The notes: generated by a model not told the origin, from the sequence alone. A stretch of 64,000 nt of DNA from CAG-552 sp964516925 (GCA_964516925.1 CAZEXL010000002.1:81573-145572); one strand, 5' to 3'; positions 8,557 through 18,424 are shown, counted from the first letter of the stretch. Numbers and translations: made by a program.

Positions 8557-9756
8557 TTATTTATTCAGCTTTGCAATTTCTTCTTTGAACATATCTCCGA
8601 GTCTATGTATACCGAGGTCGATACGTTCGGGGGTTGCGTTAGAGAAATTAAGACGCATGGTGTTAAGTCCGCCACCGTCCGGATAGAATACCTGTCCTTG
8701 AATGTAGGCAACGTCGTGATTGATAGCTTCCTTTGCAAGCACTACGGTGTTAAGCGGAACGCTGAATTCACCCCAGATAAACAAGCCGCCTTCTGCGTTT
8801 ACGTAGCTGTATTCCTCGGGCATATACTTGTTGATTGCGTCGATCATCGCGTTTTTACGTTCGCGATAAATCGGCAAGCTCTTTTCGATATTGGGGAACA
8901 AGTATCCGCGCTTGAGATACTCGCAAACGATAAGCTGCGAAAGGTTGGACGTCGACACGTCTACGCCTTGCTTACCTATGGTAAGCTTACGAATTACTTC
9001 TTTGCTGCCTACTGCAATCGCTACACGAAGTCCGGGAGCAAGAACCTTAGAAAAGCTGGATACGTATACTACGTTGCCGTGCGTATCGAAACTCTTAAGC
9101 GACGGAACCGCTTCGCCTTCGAAACGCAACTTACTGTACGGATCGTCTTCGAGTACCATTACGTTGTATTTTGCCGTAACGGACGCAATCTGTTTGCGGT
9201 TAGCTATAGAATACACCTTACCGGTAGGATTGGAGAACGTGGGAACTACGTAAAGCATCTTGGGTTTGTATTGAATTATCTTGTTTTCAAGATCTTCGAT
9301 ATCTAGTCCGTCTTTACCGGAATTTACGCCTACTATCTTTGCTTGATACGAATCAAAAATCTGTAACGCCGTAAGATACGTAGGATTTTCAACAAGGACT
9401 ACGTCACCCTTATCGATAAATACCTTGCTCATAAGGTCTATACCTTGCTGTCCACCGCTTAAAACAAGCGTTTCGTCAAGCGCAACGTTGTTGATGCCTG
9501 CCGTCTTAACGTATTCGATACATTGATTTCTTAAAGGTACGAAACCCTCGGTCGTGCCGTACTGCAACACTTCGGTTGCTCTGCCTTCGCTTAAAAGCTC
9601 ATTGGCAATTTCCTGCACTTCCCTTTGCGGAAGACATTGTGTTGCGGGGAAACCGCCTGCAAAAGAAATAATCTCCGGACGAGTCAAAAGTTTGAGAATC
9701 TCTCTCGTTGCCGCTCCGTTCATCTTAGCCATTCTTTCGCTGTAATTGTACTCCAT
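8557..9756 (-). CDS. PLP-dependent aminotransferase, class I (2-aminoadipate/aromatic type)
   Basis: The 399-residue product begins with the pattern of stand-alone LysN/ARO8-like aminotransferases (EIISFAGGFPATQCLP). It has YGTTEGFVPLR, the PLP aspartate/tyrosine region DDPYSKLRF, the PLP lysine in SSFSKVLAPGLRVA, and a C-terminal arginine in NTMRLNFSNAT. Substrate choice (aromatic, branched-chain or 2-aminoadipate) cannot be read from the sequence. The neighbouring tyrS and ilvE suggest amino acid metabolism. AAGGAG lies before the ATG. Confidence 0.9.
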   Translation of the reverse strand: MEYNYSERMAKMNGAATREILKLLTRPEIISFAGGFPATQCLPQREVQEIANELLSEGRATEVLQYGTTEGFVPLRNQCIEYVKTAGINNVALDETLVLSGGQQGIDLMSKVFIDKGDVVLVENPTYLTALQIFDSYQAKIVGVNSGKDGLDIEDLENKIIQYKPKMLYVVPTFSNPTGKVYSIANRKQIASVTAKYNVMVLEDDPYSKLRFEGEAVPSLKSFDTHGNVVYVSSFSKVLAPGLRVAIAVGSKEVIRKLTIGKQGVDVSTSNLSQLIVCEYLKRGYLFPNIEKSLPIYRERKNAMIDAINKYMPEEYSYVNAEGGLFIWGEFSVPLNTVVLAKEAINHDVAYIQGQVFYPDGGGLNTMRLNFSNATPERIDLGIHRLGDMFKEEIAKLNK

Positions 9757-9807
9757 AATCTATACTCCTTACACAAAATGTAATCTTCGCGCTTAGCGCG
9801 TTAATCC

Positions 9808-10662
9808 CTAATTTTTTGATTTAAAAATAATTCCGATAGTTCCCGGTCCGCAATGACATCCTATTACCGGTCCTACGCAAAAATGCCATATATCGATATT
9901 CGGATACACCTCGCGAATAAGCTCGGTAAGATAATCCTTATCTTCTTCGGCATCGGCGTTTAACATAACGAGCGGATAAGACGTATCGATATCGTCCTTT
10001 TGCAAACAAGAAACCATGTTGTTCAGTGCCTTTTTGCGCCCCTTTACCGATTCCAAATTTACGAGCTGCCCGTCTTTTATGCCAATAATCGGTTTTAGGT
10101 TAAGTATATTACCCATTACTGCTTTAAAAGACGTGAGTCTTCCGCCGCGTTTGAGATATATAAGATCGTCAACCGTAAAATATACTTTTACGCATTTACG
10201 GAAGTTTTCGACAAAAGCAACGACTTCCTCGTCGGACTTACCTTCGTTGTGAAGTTTGGCGGCAAAATATACTATCACGCCCGCACCCATGCTTATACTT
10301 TGCGTATCGACTACGGTGCATTTTCGTTCGGGATACTTTGCTTTAAGTTCTTCGAGAGCGCTGTTCATGTACGCAAACGTACCGCTCATTTTGTGCGAAA
10401 AACTTACGTACAAAACATCCTCGCCTGCCGCAAACACAGGTTCAAAATATTGAACGTAGTCGTAAGCGTTAAGCGCTTGCGTCTTTGCAACGGCGCCTTC
10501 CCTCATGCGATCGAAAAAGTTTTTAAAATCCGTCGTTCTTCCGCAATCGAAAAACTCTTCCTTTCCGTCAAGAGAATACGGCATTTTTATAAGAGTAATA
10601 CCGAGCTCGTCTATTATTTTATAATCGAGTTCGCAATCTGCGTCGCAAAAAAATCTACTCAT
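9808..10662 (-). CDS. DegV family fatty-acid-binding protein
   Basis: The start is ATG 10662 with GGAGAG a few bases upstream; the frame from 10698 has no site. The 284-residue product has the DegV layout: N-terminal CDADCELDYK, fatty-acid head-group loop SFSHKMSGTFAYMNSA, TQSISMGAG, and YLKRGGRLTSFKAVMG. DegV proteins bind a fatty acid and, as FakB, present it to the kinase FakA for phospholipid synthesis. No fakA is visible here. First gene of the run ending in ilvE. Confidence 0.9.
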   Translation of the reverse strand: MSRFFCDADCELDYKIIDELGITLIKMPYSLDGKEEFFDCGRTTDFKNFFDRMREGAVAKTQALNAYDYVQYFEPVFAAGEDVLYVSFSHKMSGTFAYMNSALEELKAKYPERKCTVVDTQSISMGAGVIVYFAAKLHNEGKSDEEVVAFVENFRKCVKVYFTVDDLIYLKRGGRLTSFKAVMGNILNLKPIIGIKDGQLVNLESVKGRKKALNNMVSCLQKDDIDTSYPLVMLNADAEEDKDYLTELIREVYPNIDIWHFCVGPVIGCHCGPGTIGIIFKSKN

Positions 10663-10715
10663 AATTTTTCTCTCCGAAAATAGATTTTGACATAACACAT
10701 CAAGTTAACGTTTAC

Positions 10716-10744
10716 ATTATAATATGTTTTACTAAAAAATGCAA
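10716..10744 (-). promoter_or_regulatory. Promoter of the degV-tyrS-ilvE run
   Basis: Minus-strand TTGCAT (10744-10739), 17-base spacer, TATAAT (10721-10716). The predicted start near 10709 leaves a leader of about 47 bases. Confidence 0.7.
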
Positions 10745-10755
10745 GCGTTTTTTTG

Positions 10756-12033
10756 TCATATTCTTAGTCCCTTAGGATAAAGGTTCTTATATCTTCCTCC
10801 GACACCCTTAAATCCGCCCAAAGGAGCGCCCAAAACCGTTATTACGCCGTAACCGTTATAGTCGCCGCTTAATTCTTCGCCGTGCATATACCTTTTTATT
10901 TCTTCTCCGTCTGCTTCATGGCAAAACATATTCGAACCGAATGCAGAGAAAAAATGATGATCGGGTTTGAAGATTTTGCCGTCTTGCCTACCTATTTTTA
11001 CTCCGCCGCTTACAATGCGCCCAAGCGGCAATTCGAAAGGCAACGTCGGAACGTAATACATATCATTCACACAGCAATATTCAGTCGTTTTACCGATGGA
11101 CGAAAGCAAAAATTCGTCTACCGTTTTATTTTTTGCATATTTTGTCGACTTAGGCAGTTTTTGACTTTCTCCGCTGTTCTTGGTAAGCGCTACAAAAAAC
11201 TGTCCTTCGCCCACGCCTTTATGCGGATAAAAACGTCTCATCCGTTCGTCGGACAGATACGTAGTTCGTTCTACTACGGAAAGAAGCGGTTTTTTTAGCG
11301 AATAGTCGTGATTTTGCAAAAAAACGTTTATTACATCCTCGTTTTCTCGTCTTGAAAACGTGCACGTCGAATAGATAAGCGTTCCGCCTTTTTTTAGCAG
11401 TTTATCGGCGCTTTCCAATATCGCGTTCTGCCTTACGGCGCAACTTTTGGAATGCTCCTCGCTCCATTCTTCTATTGCGACTTCGTCCTTACGAAACATT
11501 CCCTCGCCCGAACACGGCGCGTCCACTAAGACTAAATCAAATATCGCGCCCAATTTTTCAAGTTCTTGGGGCGAATGATTGGTTACGATGACGTTCTTTG
11601 CGCCCATGCGTTTCACATTGCCTTTTAGCACGGCCGCCCTTGACGGATTAATTTCGTTGGACACTAAATATTTTGCCTTTTGCGCAAGTTGCAACGACTT
11701 TCCGCCCGGAGCGGCACACATATCGAGCGCCAATGTAGGGCTAACGTCGTATGCCGATACGGGCAACATTGCCGATGGCTCCTGAAAATACATAAGTCCG
11801 GCATGATGAAACGGATGGTTGCCCCATTTTTCGGCAGCGTCGATATAATAGCAGTGCTCCGCAAAAGGCACCGGCTTATAAGTTCCCATCGCCGCAAGCA
11901 GTTTTTTATCGTCGATTTTAAGTTCGTTTACTCTAAACGCTTTAGTCGGAGATTGTTCGTACGAACGCAAAAACTCGTCGTAATCGGGCAAAACGGACTG
12001 CATTTCTCGTAAAAATTCATAAGGCAACTTCAT
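10756..12033 (-). CDS. rsmF: 16S rRNA m5C methyltransferase, RsmF/RsmB-like
   Basis: The 425-residue NOL1/NOP2/Sun protein binds S-adenosylmethionine through LALDMCAAPGGKSLQLA. It has both catalytic cysteines, in DLVLVDAPCSGEGMF and IYSTCTFSRREN. The C-terminal 130 residues form an RsmF-type PUA-like region (FSAFGSNMF, RYKNLYPKGLR). The ATG at 12033 has no Shine-Dalgarno site and stands six bases after a TAAACT -10 box, so the mRNA is probably leaderless. Confidence 0.9.
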   Translation of the reverse strand: MKLPYEFLREMQSVLPDYDEFLRSYEQSPTKAFRVNELKIDDKKLLAAMGTYKPVPFAEHCYYIDAAEKWGNHPFHHAGLMYFQEPSAMLPVSAYDVSPTLALDMCAAPGGKSLQLAQKAKYLVSNEINPSRAAVLKGNVKRMGAKNVIVTNHSPQELEKLGAIFDLVLVDAPCSGEGMFRKDEVAIEEWSEEHSKSCAVRQNAILESADKLLKKGGTLIYSTCTFSRRENEDVINVFLQNHDYSLKKPLLSVVERTTYLSDERMRRFYPHKGVGEGQFFVALTKNSGESQKLPKSTKYAKNKTVDEFLLSSIGKTTEYCCVNDMYYVPTLPFELPLGRIVSGGVKIGRQDGKIFKPDHHFFSAFGSNMFCHEADGEEIKRYMHGEELSGDYNGYGVITVLGAPLGGFKGVGGRYKNLYPKGLRI

Positions 12034-12039
12034 AAGTCG

Positions 12040-12068
12040 AGTTTAGCACATTCGCACATTAAAAGCAA
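12040..12068 (-). promoter_or_regulatory. Promoter of rsmF, predicted leaderless
   Basis: Minus-strand TTGCTT (12068-12063), 17-base spacer, TAAACT (12045-12040), six bases, then ATG at 12033. The expected +1 falls on the start codon. Confidence 0.6.
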
Positions 12069-12135
12069 GAAAAATATACGATTCGATTCATAAAAATGTA
12101 TCGGATCGCAAGTCGATTTTTGGTTAAGTCCCTTA

Positions 12136-12164
12136 TTGACAGAAGCGTAATTTTTTGATATACT
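12136..12164 (+). promoter_or_regulatory. Promoter of the small lipoprotein gene
   Basis: TTGACA (12136-12141), 17-base spacer, TATACT (12159-12164). The start near 12171 gives a leader of about 48 bases ending in AAGGAG. Confidence 0.75.
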
Positions 12165-12218
12165 GAAAGTAAATTAAGCGGCGACGTTTTATTTAAGCGC
12201 GCAAACAAGGAGCAAACA

Positions 12219-12845
12219 ATGGAAAAAATCAAAAAAATATCGGCGATTTGTCTTACGTTTTTGCTTGCATTATGTTTAAGCGGCTGCTCGTCGCTAGCTT
12301 TTTTTAACCGCCAAATTAAAAAAATCCCCGTCGAATGCGACAAATATAATTTAGAGATTATAAATTATGCACAAAAAGAGAAAATTTTGGATTGCAAAAA
12401 ATTTCGGAATAGAGGCTCCGGATCGGAAATTAAAGACGGCGAAGTTTACAATGTCGACGGTATTCGTATTCTACAAAAAGACAGCGACGACGACTCTTGC
12501 GAATTTACGGTTTACGAACAAAAACAAACTTGGGTTTTTAATCAAGAATTTATGAATAAGTCCAAAACCTTTGTTTCGTGCAGCTCGATTTGGAAAAAAT
12601 GGAACAACGGAAAAATGGCTAACTACCCGACGTTGATTATAGGGTTGTATCTTTCGACCGAGCACGAAATTTTTATTATAACTTCTTCCACAGAAAAATC
12701 CCTGACGGCTCATTCTAAGTATCCTCCGACACTATGGTACTTCGATAAAACGCAAGAAAAAGTATTATACTGCGATTACTTAAAAGACGATAACGGGCAA
12801 CCGTGGATGAACGACAAAGTCGATTTGGTTATTACAATAAACTAA
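12219..12845 (+). CDS. Hypothetical small lipoprotein
   Basis: The 208-residue product has a lipoprotein signal: MEKIKKISA, a hydrophobic stretch, then lipobox LSGC with the modified cysteine at about residue 23. The mature part is mixed polar, with no family I recognise and no transmembrane segment after the signal. AAGGAG precedes the ATG at normal distance and a near-consensus promoter stands upstream. It is a single-gene unit facing the pyrG terminator. Lgt, the enzyme needed to lipidate it, is encoded at 20036. Confidence 0.7.
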   Translation: MEKIKKISAICLTFLLALCLSGCSSLAFFNRQIKKIPVECDKYNLEIINYAQKEKILDCKKFRNRGSGSEIKDGEVYNVDGIRILQKDSDDDSCEFTVYEQKQTWVFNQEFMNKSKTFVSCSSIWKKWNNGKMANYPTLIIGLYLSTEHEIFIITSSTEKSLTAHSKYPPTLWYFDKTQEKVLYCDYLKDDNGQPWMNDKVDLVITIN

Positions 12846-12904
12846 ATATAATGGCGACGCAAACAGATTTTGAGGTAAATACAACAAAACAATTGTTACA
12901 ATAA

Positions 12905-12945
12905 AAAAACAGGCATATGATCGCATCGGAACATTGCCTGTTTTT
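12905..12945. terminator. Terminator between lipoprotein gene and pyrG
   Basis: Arms AAAAACAGGCA (12905-12915) and TGCCTGTTTTT (12935-12945) enclose a 19-base loop, with runs of A and T on both sides. It serves both converging genes. Confidence 0.8.
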
Positions 12946-12970
12946 ATTGAAGATTTTTTAATTCGTAATT

Positions 12971-14593
12971 TTATTTACGCTTTTTTGCCGTACGCTCTCT
13001 GTTTGCAAGCGACTGCTTGATAAACATAACGAAAAGCGGATGCGGCTTATGCGGACGGGACTTAAATTCGGGATGATATTGTACGCCCAAATGGAAAAGC
13101 TTGTCCTTTAATTCAACCGCTTCGACAAGCGTTCCGTCGGGCGACGTTCCGCATATCGTAAGTCCTTTTGAAGAAAGAAGTTCACGATAATCGTTGTTGA
13201 ACTCGTATCTGTGACGATGACGCTCGAAAATCGATTTAGCTCCGTAAGATTCGTACAACCGCGTGCCTTCGGCTATTACGCATTCATACGCACCTAGACG
13301 CATGCTGCCGCCGGTATTTTGTAAACCGATTTGGCTGTTCATTATGTCTATTACTTTATTTTGAGAAGACGGATTAAACTCGCGACTGTTTGCGTCGGCA
13401 AGACCCGCAACGCTACGAGCATACTCGATAGTAAGAATCTGCATACCTAAGCATATTCCGAAATACGGTAGATCGTTTTCGCGGCAGTACTTTGCGGCAA
13501 GAATCATGCCTTCAACTCCGCGATCACCGAATCCGCCCGGCAAAATTATACCGTCGCAATCGCCGAGAAGTTCGTTTACGGTAACGGGAGTTATTTCTTC
13601 GGAATCTATCCATTTAAGGTCGATGTTCGCTCCGTTTTCTATCCCGGCGTGAGTAAGCGCTTCAACTACCGATAAATACGTGTCGTACATCTTAACGTAC
13701 TTTCCTACAAGTCCTATGCGCACGGTTTTAGTACGATTGTGCGCTTTTTCCAACATGTTCTTCCATGCCGAAAGATCGGGTTCGTTGTCAGGAAGTCCGA
13801 GTTCGCGCGAAACGATTTTCGTAAGATTGCTCTTTTCGAGCATAAGCGGAGCTTCGTACAAAAGCGGCACGTCAAGATTATCGATTACGCAATCCGGTTT
13901 TACGTTGCAGAAAAGCGCAATTTTGTTTCTTGCCGACTGCGACAAAGGAATCTCGCTACGAACAACGATAACATTGGGGAAAATACCCTTAGACTGCAAT
14001 TCGTTTACGGAATGCTGCGTAGGCTTCGTTTTAAGTTCGCCCGACACTCTTATGTACGGAGCAAGCGTCACGTGAACGAACATACAGTTCTCTCTGCCTA
14101 CTTCGTTTGCAACCTGACGGATAGATTCCAAAAACGGCAAGCCTTCGATATCACCGGTAGTACCGCCTATTTCGGTAATTACTATGTCGGCGTCGCTCTT
14201 TTTGCCGACCGAATATATAAACTTCTTGATTTCGCCGGTTATATGTGGAATTACTTGCACGGTCATTCCGTTGTAAGCACCGTTGCGTTCGTTATTCAAA
14301 ACGTTCCAATACACTCTTCCGGTGGTTAGATTAGAGAACTTGTTAAGATTTTCGTCGATAAATCTTTCGTAATGTCCAAGGTCCAAATCGGTTTCGCAAC
14401 CGTCTTCGGTTACGAAAACCTCACCGTGCTGATACGGACTCATAGTGCCCGGATCGATATTTATATACGGATCGAGCTTTTGAGCTATTACCTTAAGTCC
14501 CTTTGCCTTAAGCATCATACCAAGGGAAGCCGCCGTAATGCCCTTACCGAGTCCGCTTACTACACCACCCGTCACAAAAATGTACTTTGTCAT
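12971..14593 (-). CDS. pyrG: CTP synthase
   Basis: The 540-residue product has the N-terminal amidoligase domain (KYIFVTGGVVSGLGKG, DPYINIDPGTMSPYQHGEVF) and a C-terminal class I glutamine amidotransferase domain. Its nucleophile cysteine is in YFGICLGMQ and its catalytic His/Glu in QYHPEF. It aminates UTP to CTP using glutamine and ATP. Length is typical. AAGGAG stands before the ATG. The start lies 50 bases inside the 3' end of dapF. Confidence 0.97.
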   Translation of the reverse strand: MTKYIFVTGGVVSGLGKGITAASLGMMLKAKGLKVIAQKLDPYINIDPGTMSPYQHGEVFVTEDGCETDLDLGHYERFIDENLNKFSNLTTGRVYWNVLNNERNGAYNGMTVQVIPHITGEIKKFIYSVGKKSDADIVITEIGGTTGDIEGLPFLESIRQVANEVGRENCMFVHVTLAPYIRVSGELKTKPTQHSVNELQSKGIFPNVIVVRSEIPLSQSARNKIALFCNVKPDCVIDNLDVPLLYEAPLMLEKSNLTKIVSRELGLPDNEPDLSAWKNMLEKAHNRTKTVRIGLVGKYVKMYDTYLSVVEALTHAGIENGANIDLKWIDSEEITPVTVNELLGDCDGIILPGGFGDRGVEGMILAAKYCRENDLPYFGICLGMQILTIEYARSVAGLADANSREFNPSSQNKVIDIMNSQIGLQNTGGSMRLGAYECVIAEGTRLYESYGAKSIFERHRHRYEFNNDYRELLSSKGLTICGTSPDGTLVEAVELKDKLFHLGVQYHPEFKSRPHKPHPLFVMFIKQSLANRERTAKKRK

Positions 14594-15362
14594 AATAATC
14601 TCCTTCGTATACTATTTCCGCTTTACCGGTCAAATATATAACGTCACTGTATTTTACCCTCAGGTCACCGCCACGTAAAGAAACGATAACTTCTGAATTT
14701 TCTTTTAACTTATTACATTTTACACCAACGGCTACGGTTGCGCAAGCACCCGTTCCGCATGAAAGCGTTTCTCCGCTTCCGCGTTCAAACACTCGTACTT
14801 TTAAACCTTTTTCGGTTTTTTGCGCAAATTCTACGTTTACTCCGCCAAGGAAAAACGAATGATTTTGTATTGCTTCCATGTCGGAAGTTTTTACTTCGTC
14901 CACGTTGTCGGTAAATATTACGCAATGCGGATTGCCGATAGAAACACACGTATATTCGTATTGCTTGCCGCTTGCAAACAACGGCTTGCATACTTCATCG
15001 GAAAATATCGGCGTACCCATATCTACCGTGAACGAATCGCTAAGTAGGTCGTACGAGCATCTTTTAATACCCGAGTTCGTTTCGACTAAAACGTCGCTTT
15101 TACGGTATAACTCGTAATAAAGCCTGCCGATACAACGCACTGCGTTTCCGCACATCGCACCTTCGCTTCCGTCGGAATTAAACATCTTCATTCTTACGTC
15201 GGCGGTAAACGACGGATATAAAAACACCGTTCCGTCCCCACCGATTCCGTAATGTCTATCCGACATTCGTTTTGCAAGCGACGCTTTGTCGTTGACTACT
15301 TTTTCAAAACAATCCACAAAAATGTAATCGTTGCCTGCGCCCTGTAACTTGTAAAAGTGCAT
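14544..15362 (-). CDS. dapF: Diaminopimelate epimerase
   Basis: I place the start at ATG 15362 behind AAGGAGG, which gives MHFYKLQGAGNDYIFVD and 272 residues, the usual family length. The two catalytic cysteines are in GAMCGNAVRC and TLSCGTGACA. It converts LL- to meso-diaminopimelate for lysine and peptidoglycan. The last 50 bases overlap the start of pyrG in another frame, an unusually long overlap. Confidence 0.95.
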   Translation of the reverse strand: MHFYKLQGAGNDYIFVDCFEKVVNDKASLAKRMSDRHYGIGGDGTVFLYPSFTADVRMKMFNSDGSEGAMCGNAVRCIGRLYYELYRKSDVLVETNSGIKRCSYDLLSDSFTVDMGTPIFSDEVCKPLFASGKQYEYTCVSIGNPHCVIFTDNVDEVKTSDMEAIQNHSFFLGGVNVEFAQKTEKGLKVRVFERGSGETLSCGTGACATVAVGVKCNKLKENSEVIVSLRGGDLRVKYSDVIYLTGKAEIVYEGDYYDKVHFCDGWCSKRTR

Positions 15363-15413
15363 AACGTCCTCCTTTTTATACTTTGTATGCATAAAAAGGA
15401 AAAAACGGAACAA

Positions 15414-17033
15414 TTAAGAAAAAATTTCTTTAAACTGATTTTTTATTAACCGCTGAATTTTTTCGTTTTCTTTAGGAACGGAATAAGTCGAAACGTATAT
15501 TTTGATAATCGGCTCCGTTCCTGACGGTCTTATTATTACGCTTCCGCAATCAAATTCATAGCGTAACATATTAAGCGGCGGCGTTTCCTTAGCATAATCG
15601 ACGACTTTAGTTACTGCTTTATTTGCGACAAAATTAAGCGGTTTTTCTCTTAACTTTGCAAGCACGTCATCTATTTTGTTCTTGCAATCGCCGTCGAAAC
15701 GACACGTAAGTTGTTTGTGTAAACAATATCCGTATTTTTCGTATATTTCGTTAAGCTTGTCGCCGAGCGTCTTACCTTGCTTTTTTAATTCGGACGCTAT
15801 TACCGCCATAAGCTTAGCGGCAACAATTCCGTCTTTGTCGCGCACGTGACTGCCAATAAGGAAGCCTTGACTTTCTTCGAAGCCGAACAAAAATCTGTCG
15901 CCGTCGCCGATTTCTTCCAACTTGTTAATAACGTTGCCTATATACTTAAACCCTGTGGGAACAACGATAACTTCCGCACCGTATTCTAAAGCGATTTTAT
16001 CGATTAGTTCGGTACTTACTATGGTACGTACGATAACGGGAACTTTTTCGCCGAAATACTTCGATAACAAAAATTCACCCATAATTAATCCCATTTCGTT
16101 ACCGCTTAAGACTACGTGTTCGTCTCCGTGCACATAAGCAACGCCTATTCTGTCCGCATCGGGATCGTTGGCAATAAGCACGTCGGCGCCTTGCTCGCTT
16201 AAAAGTTTTAGCCCCTGCTTCAACGCAACCTTCTTTTCGGGATTGGGCGTAGGACAGGTTAAAAACTTTCCGTCCGGCTTAGCTTGCGATGCGACTAACG
16301 AAACTTTACAACCGCTACTGCTTAGAATATCCGGAACAATTTGATATCCCGTACCGTTGAGCGGCGAGTAAACTACGTTTAGGTCAAGCGACGAAAAGCC
16401 GACAATTTCGTTTACAGCCATAACGTAGTCGGTTTTTAGCTCGTCATCGGTATAGTGAACAAGTCCCCTCTTGTAATAATAATCGAAACTGTGAGTTCTT
16501 ACCGCAAACGGATTTATCTGCGATATATATTCGGCGATTTCTTTAGTTGCGCCTTCTAAAATCTGACAACCGGTACTATCAAAAACTTTATAACCGTTAT
16601 AACTTGCCTGATTGTGACTAGCCGTTATCATAATACCGATATCGGCATTAAGTTTTCGTATCGCAAACGACAAAAACGGCGTCGGCATAAGCGTAGGCGT
16701 TATATACACTTCGATATCCGCCGGAGCGAACACCCCTGCGACTTCTTCGGCAAATAAACGTGAATTAATACGGCTGTCGTAGCTAACCACGACTTTGTTC
16801 AAGCCGTGGCTACGCATATACAAAATTATACCTTGCGTTATTTTGCGAATGGTATAGACGTTTATACGGCTCGATCCGGCACCCATTATCCCTCTAATGC
16901 CTGCCGTACCGAATTCCAAATCTTTAGAAAATGCCGAATTAATTTGTCCGTCGTTCATAGTCGCAAGCTCTCTTAAAAGCTTACGATCTTTTACGCGTTT
17001 TTTCCATAATTCGTATTTTTCAGTTACACCCAT
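15414..17033 (-). CDS. Phosphoglucomutase/phosphomannomutase, PgcA type
   Basis: The start chosen is ATG 17033, with GGGAG five bases upstream; the ATG at 17045 is itself part of that site. The 539-residue alpha-D-phosphohexomutase has the phosphoserine loop ITASHNQASYNGYK, the metal loop ANDPDADRIGVA, the sugar loop GFEESQGF, and the phosphate-binding RPSGTEPIIKIY. It interconverts hexose 1- and 6-phosphates. The length and GFEESQG motif fit Bacillus-type PgcA. A second, shorter mutase is encoded at 50754. Confidence 0.9.
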   Translation of the reverse strand: MGVTEKYELWKKRVKDRKLLRELATMNDGQINSAFSKDLEFGTAGIRGIMGAGSSRINVYTIRKITQGIILYMRSHGLNKVVVSYDSRINSRLFAEEVAGVFAPADIEVYITPTLMPTPFLSFAIRKLNADIGIMITASHNQASYNGYKVFDSTGCQILEGATKEIAEYISQINPFAVRTHSFDYYYKRGLVHYTDDELKTDYVMAVNEIVGFSSLDLNVVYSPLNGTGYQIVPDILSSSGCKVSLVASQAKPDGKFLTCPTPNPEKKVALKQGLKLLSEQGADVLIANDPDADRIGVAYVHGDEHVVLSGNEMGLIMGEFLLSKYFGEKVPVIVRTIVSTELIDKIALEYGAEVIVVPTGFKYIGNVINKLEEIGDGDRFLFGFEESQGFLIGSHVRDKDGIVAAKLMAVIASELKKQGKTLGDKLNEIYEKYGYCLHKQLTCRFDGDCKNKIDDVLAKLREKPLNFVANKAVTKVVDYAKETPPLNMLRYEFDCGSVIIRPSGTEPIIKIYVSTYSVPKENEKIQRLIKNQFKEIFS

Positions 17034-17088
17034 ATAAACTCCCATAGCCGTTAATTGCAAAATTAACGCATTTAAACGATTTAATTAA

Positions 17089-18396
17089 TTAACCCTTGAT
17101 AAGACCAAGCTCTCTTGCCTTTGCGGTAAGTTCTTCGCGGAAAGACGGATGAGCTATAGATATTATCGCTTTGGCTCTTTCGGCAATAGAAAGACCACGC
17201 AAATTTACCACACCGTACTCGGTAACAAGGTATTGTACGTCATTACGCATAAGCGAAACGGTTGCGCCCGGCTTAAGCTGCGGAACGATTCTACTGATCT
17301 CTTTACGTTCGTCGCCGTTGCCGGTACGTACGTTTGCGGTGGAATAAAGCGCGATAAATGCTCTGCCGCCTTTAGACATCTGCGCTCCGATAGCCGTATC
17401 GGCTTGTCCGCCGGTGCCGCTGTATTGCTTTTGCCCTATGCTTTCGCTACAGCACTGTCCGGTAAGATCGACTTCGAGAGTAGTGTTTATGGAAACCTGA
17501 TTATCGTTTTGAGCAAGCGTTTCGTACGCATTGCAATAGCTACAATCCATTACGAGGACGTCCGGATTGTTGTTAACAAAGTTGTAAACCGTATCGGTAC
17601 CCATAACTATGCTGGTTACTATCTTGCCATTGTTTATGGTTTTTTTGCTGCCGTTTACAATGCCCTTCATTGCAAGCTTGGCAATTCCGTCCGCCAAAAG
17701 CTCGGTGTGAATACCAAGGTCTTTTTTTGTTTCGAGGAATTGAACAACGGCGTTGGGTATAGAACCTATACCTATTTGAAGGTTATCGCCGTCCTTAATA
17801 AAGTCTGAAATATAACCGCCTATAATCTTATCTTTTTCGTTTACGGGAGCCGGATGGTCCTGAAGCATCGGGAAATCAACGGGAACGAAATAATCTATTT
17901 CGCTTTCGTCGATTACGGCGTCGCCGTAAGTAAACGGCATGTTGGGATTAACTTCCATTATGACCGTTTTTGCGCGTCTTAAAACTTCGCGGTCGTAAAT
18001 GTTGCTAAGCCCGAGCGATACCTTGCCGTCCTTATTAGGAGGAGTACATGTTCCGACAAAAAGGTCGGGATCGCCGCCGGCGCAAATCGTAATAGCGGTT
18101 TTACGCAAATGAGTGGGAGTATAAAATACGGTATCGAGCGTATTATACGCATTACGCATAGGACCGGAGAAGAATAAACTGTTAACTCTTATATTATTGC
18201 CGTATTTTTTGTCCTCTAAAAACGGATACGATCTTAACGTAAGACAGGTCCAAATGCTGAGTCCGCGATCTTTATCCAAGATCTTGTGCAAATTGCTCAT
18301 GAACGCTTGCGGTTCTACCGTTGCGTCACCCACTGCAATTTTGTAATTGTCCTTAACGAGCGCAAGCGCTTCGTCGATTGTGATTGTTTTAGCCAT
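17089..18396 (-). CDS. Acetyl-CoA hydrolase/transferase family CoA-transferase
   Basis: The 435-residue product belongs to the Cat1/4-hydroxybutyrate CoA-transferase family. N-terminal (KIAVGDATVEPQAF) and C-terminal halves are joined at LQIGIGSIPNAV; the catalytic glutamate is in LEVDLTGQ; the CoA-binding region is GTGGQADTAIG. It moves CoA between short-chain acyl-CoA and acetate, a step in fermentation. AGGAGG precedes the ATG. The promoter lies immediately upstream, so this gene heads the run to pyrG. Confidence 0.9.
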   Translation of the reverse strand: MAKTITIDEALALVKDNYKIAVGDATVEPQAFMSNLHKILDKDRGLSIWTCLTLRSYPFLEDKKYGNNIRVNSLFFSGPMRNAYNTLDTVFYTPTHLRKTAITICAGGDPDLFVGTCTPPNKDGKVSLGLSNIYDREVLRRAKTVIMEVNPNMPFTYGDAVIDESEIDYFVPVDFPMLQDHPAPVNEKDKIIGGYISDFIKDGDNLQIGIGSIPNAVVQFLETKKDLGIHTELLADGIAKLAMKGIVNGSKKTINNGKIVTSIVMGTDTVYNFVNNNPDVLVMDCSYCNAYETLAQNDNQVSINTTLEVDLTGQCCSESIGQKQYSGTGGQADTAIGAQMSKGGRAFIALYSTANVRTGNGDERKEISRIVPQLKPGATVSLMRNDVQYLVTEYGVVNLRGLSIAERAKAIISIAHPSFREELTAKARELGLIKG

Positions 18397-18424
18397 GATT
18401 ACCTCCTAAGATTAATCGTGTATT

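Noticed and set aside
9789..9801. Palindrome CGCGCTTAGCGCG between degV and the aminotransferase gene
   Set aside because: The stem is very short and has no T run; too little to call a terminator or operator.
12059..12343. 94-residue minus frame upstream of rsmF
   Set aside because: It crosses two opposite promoters and the lipoprotein signal; no coding features.
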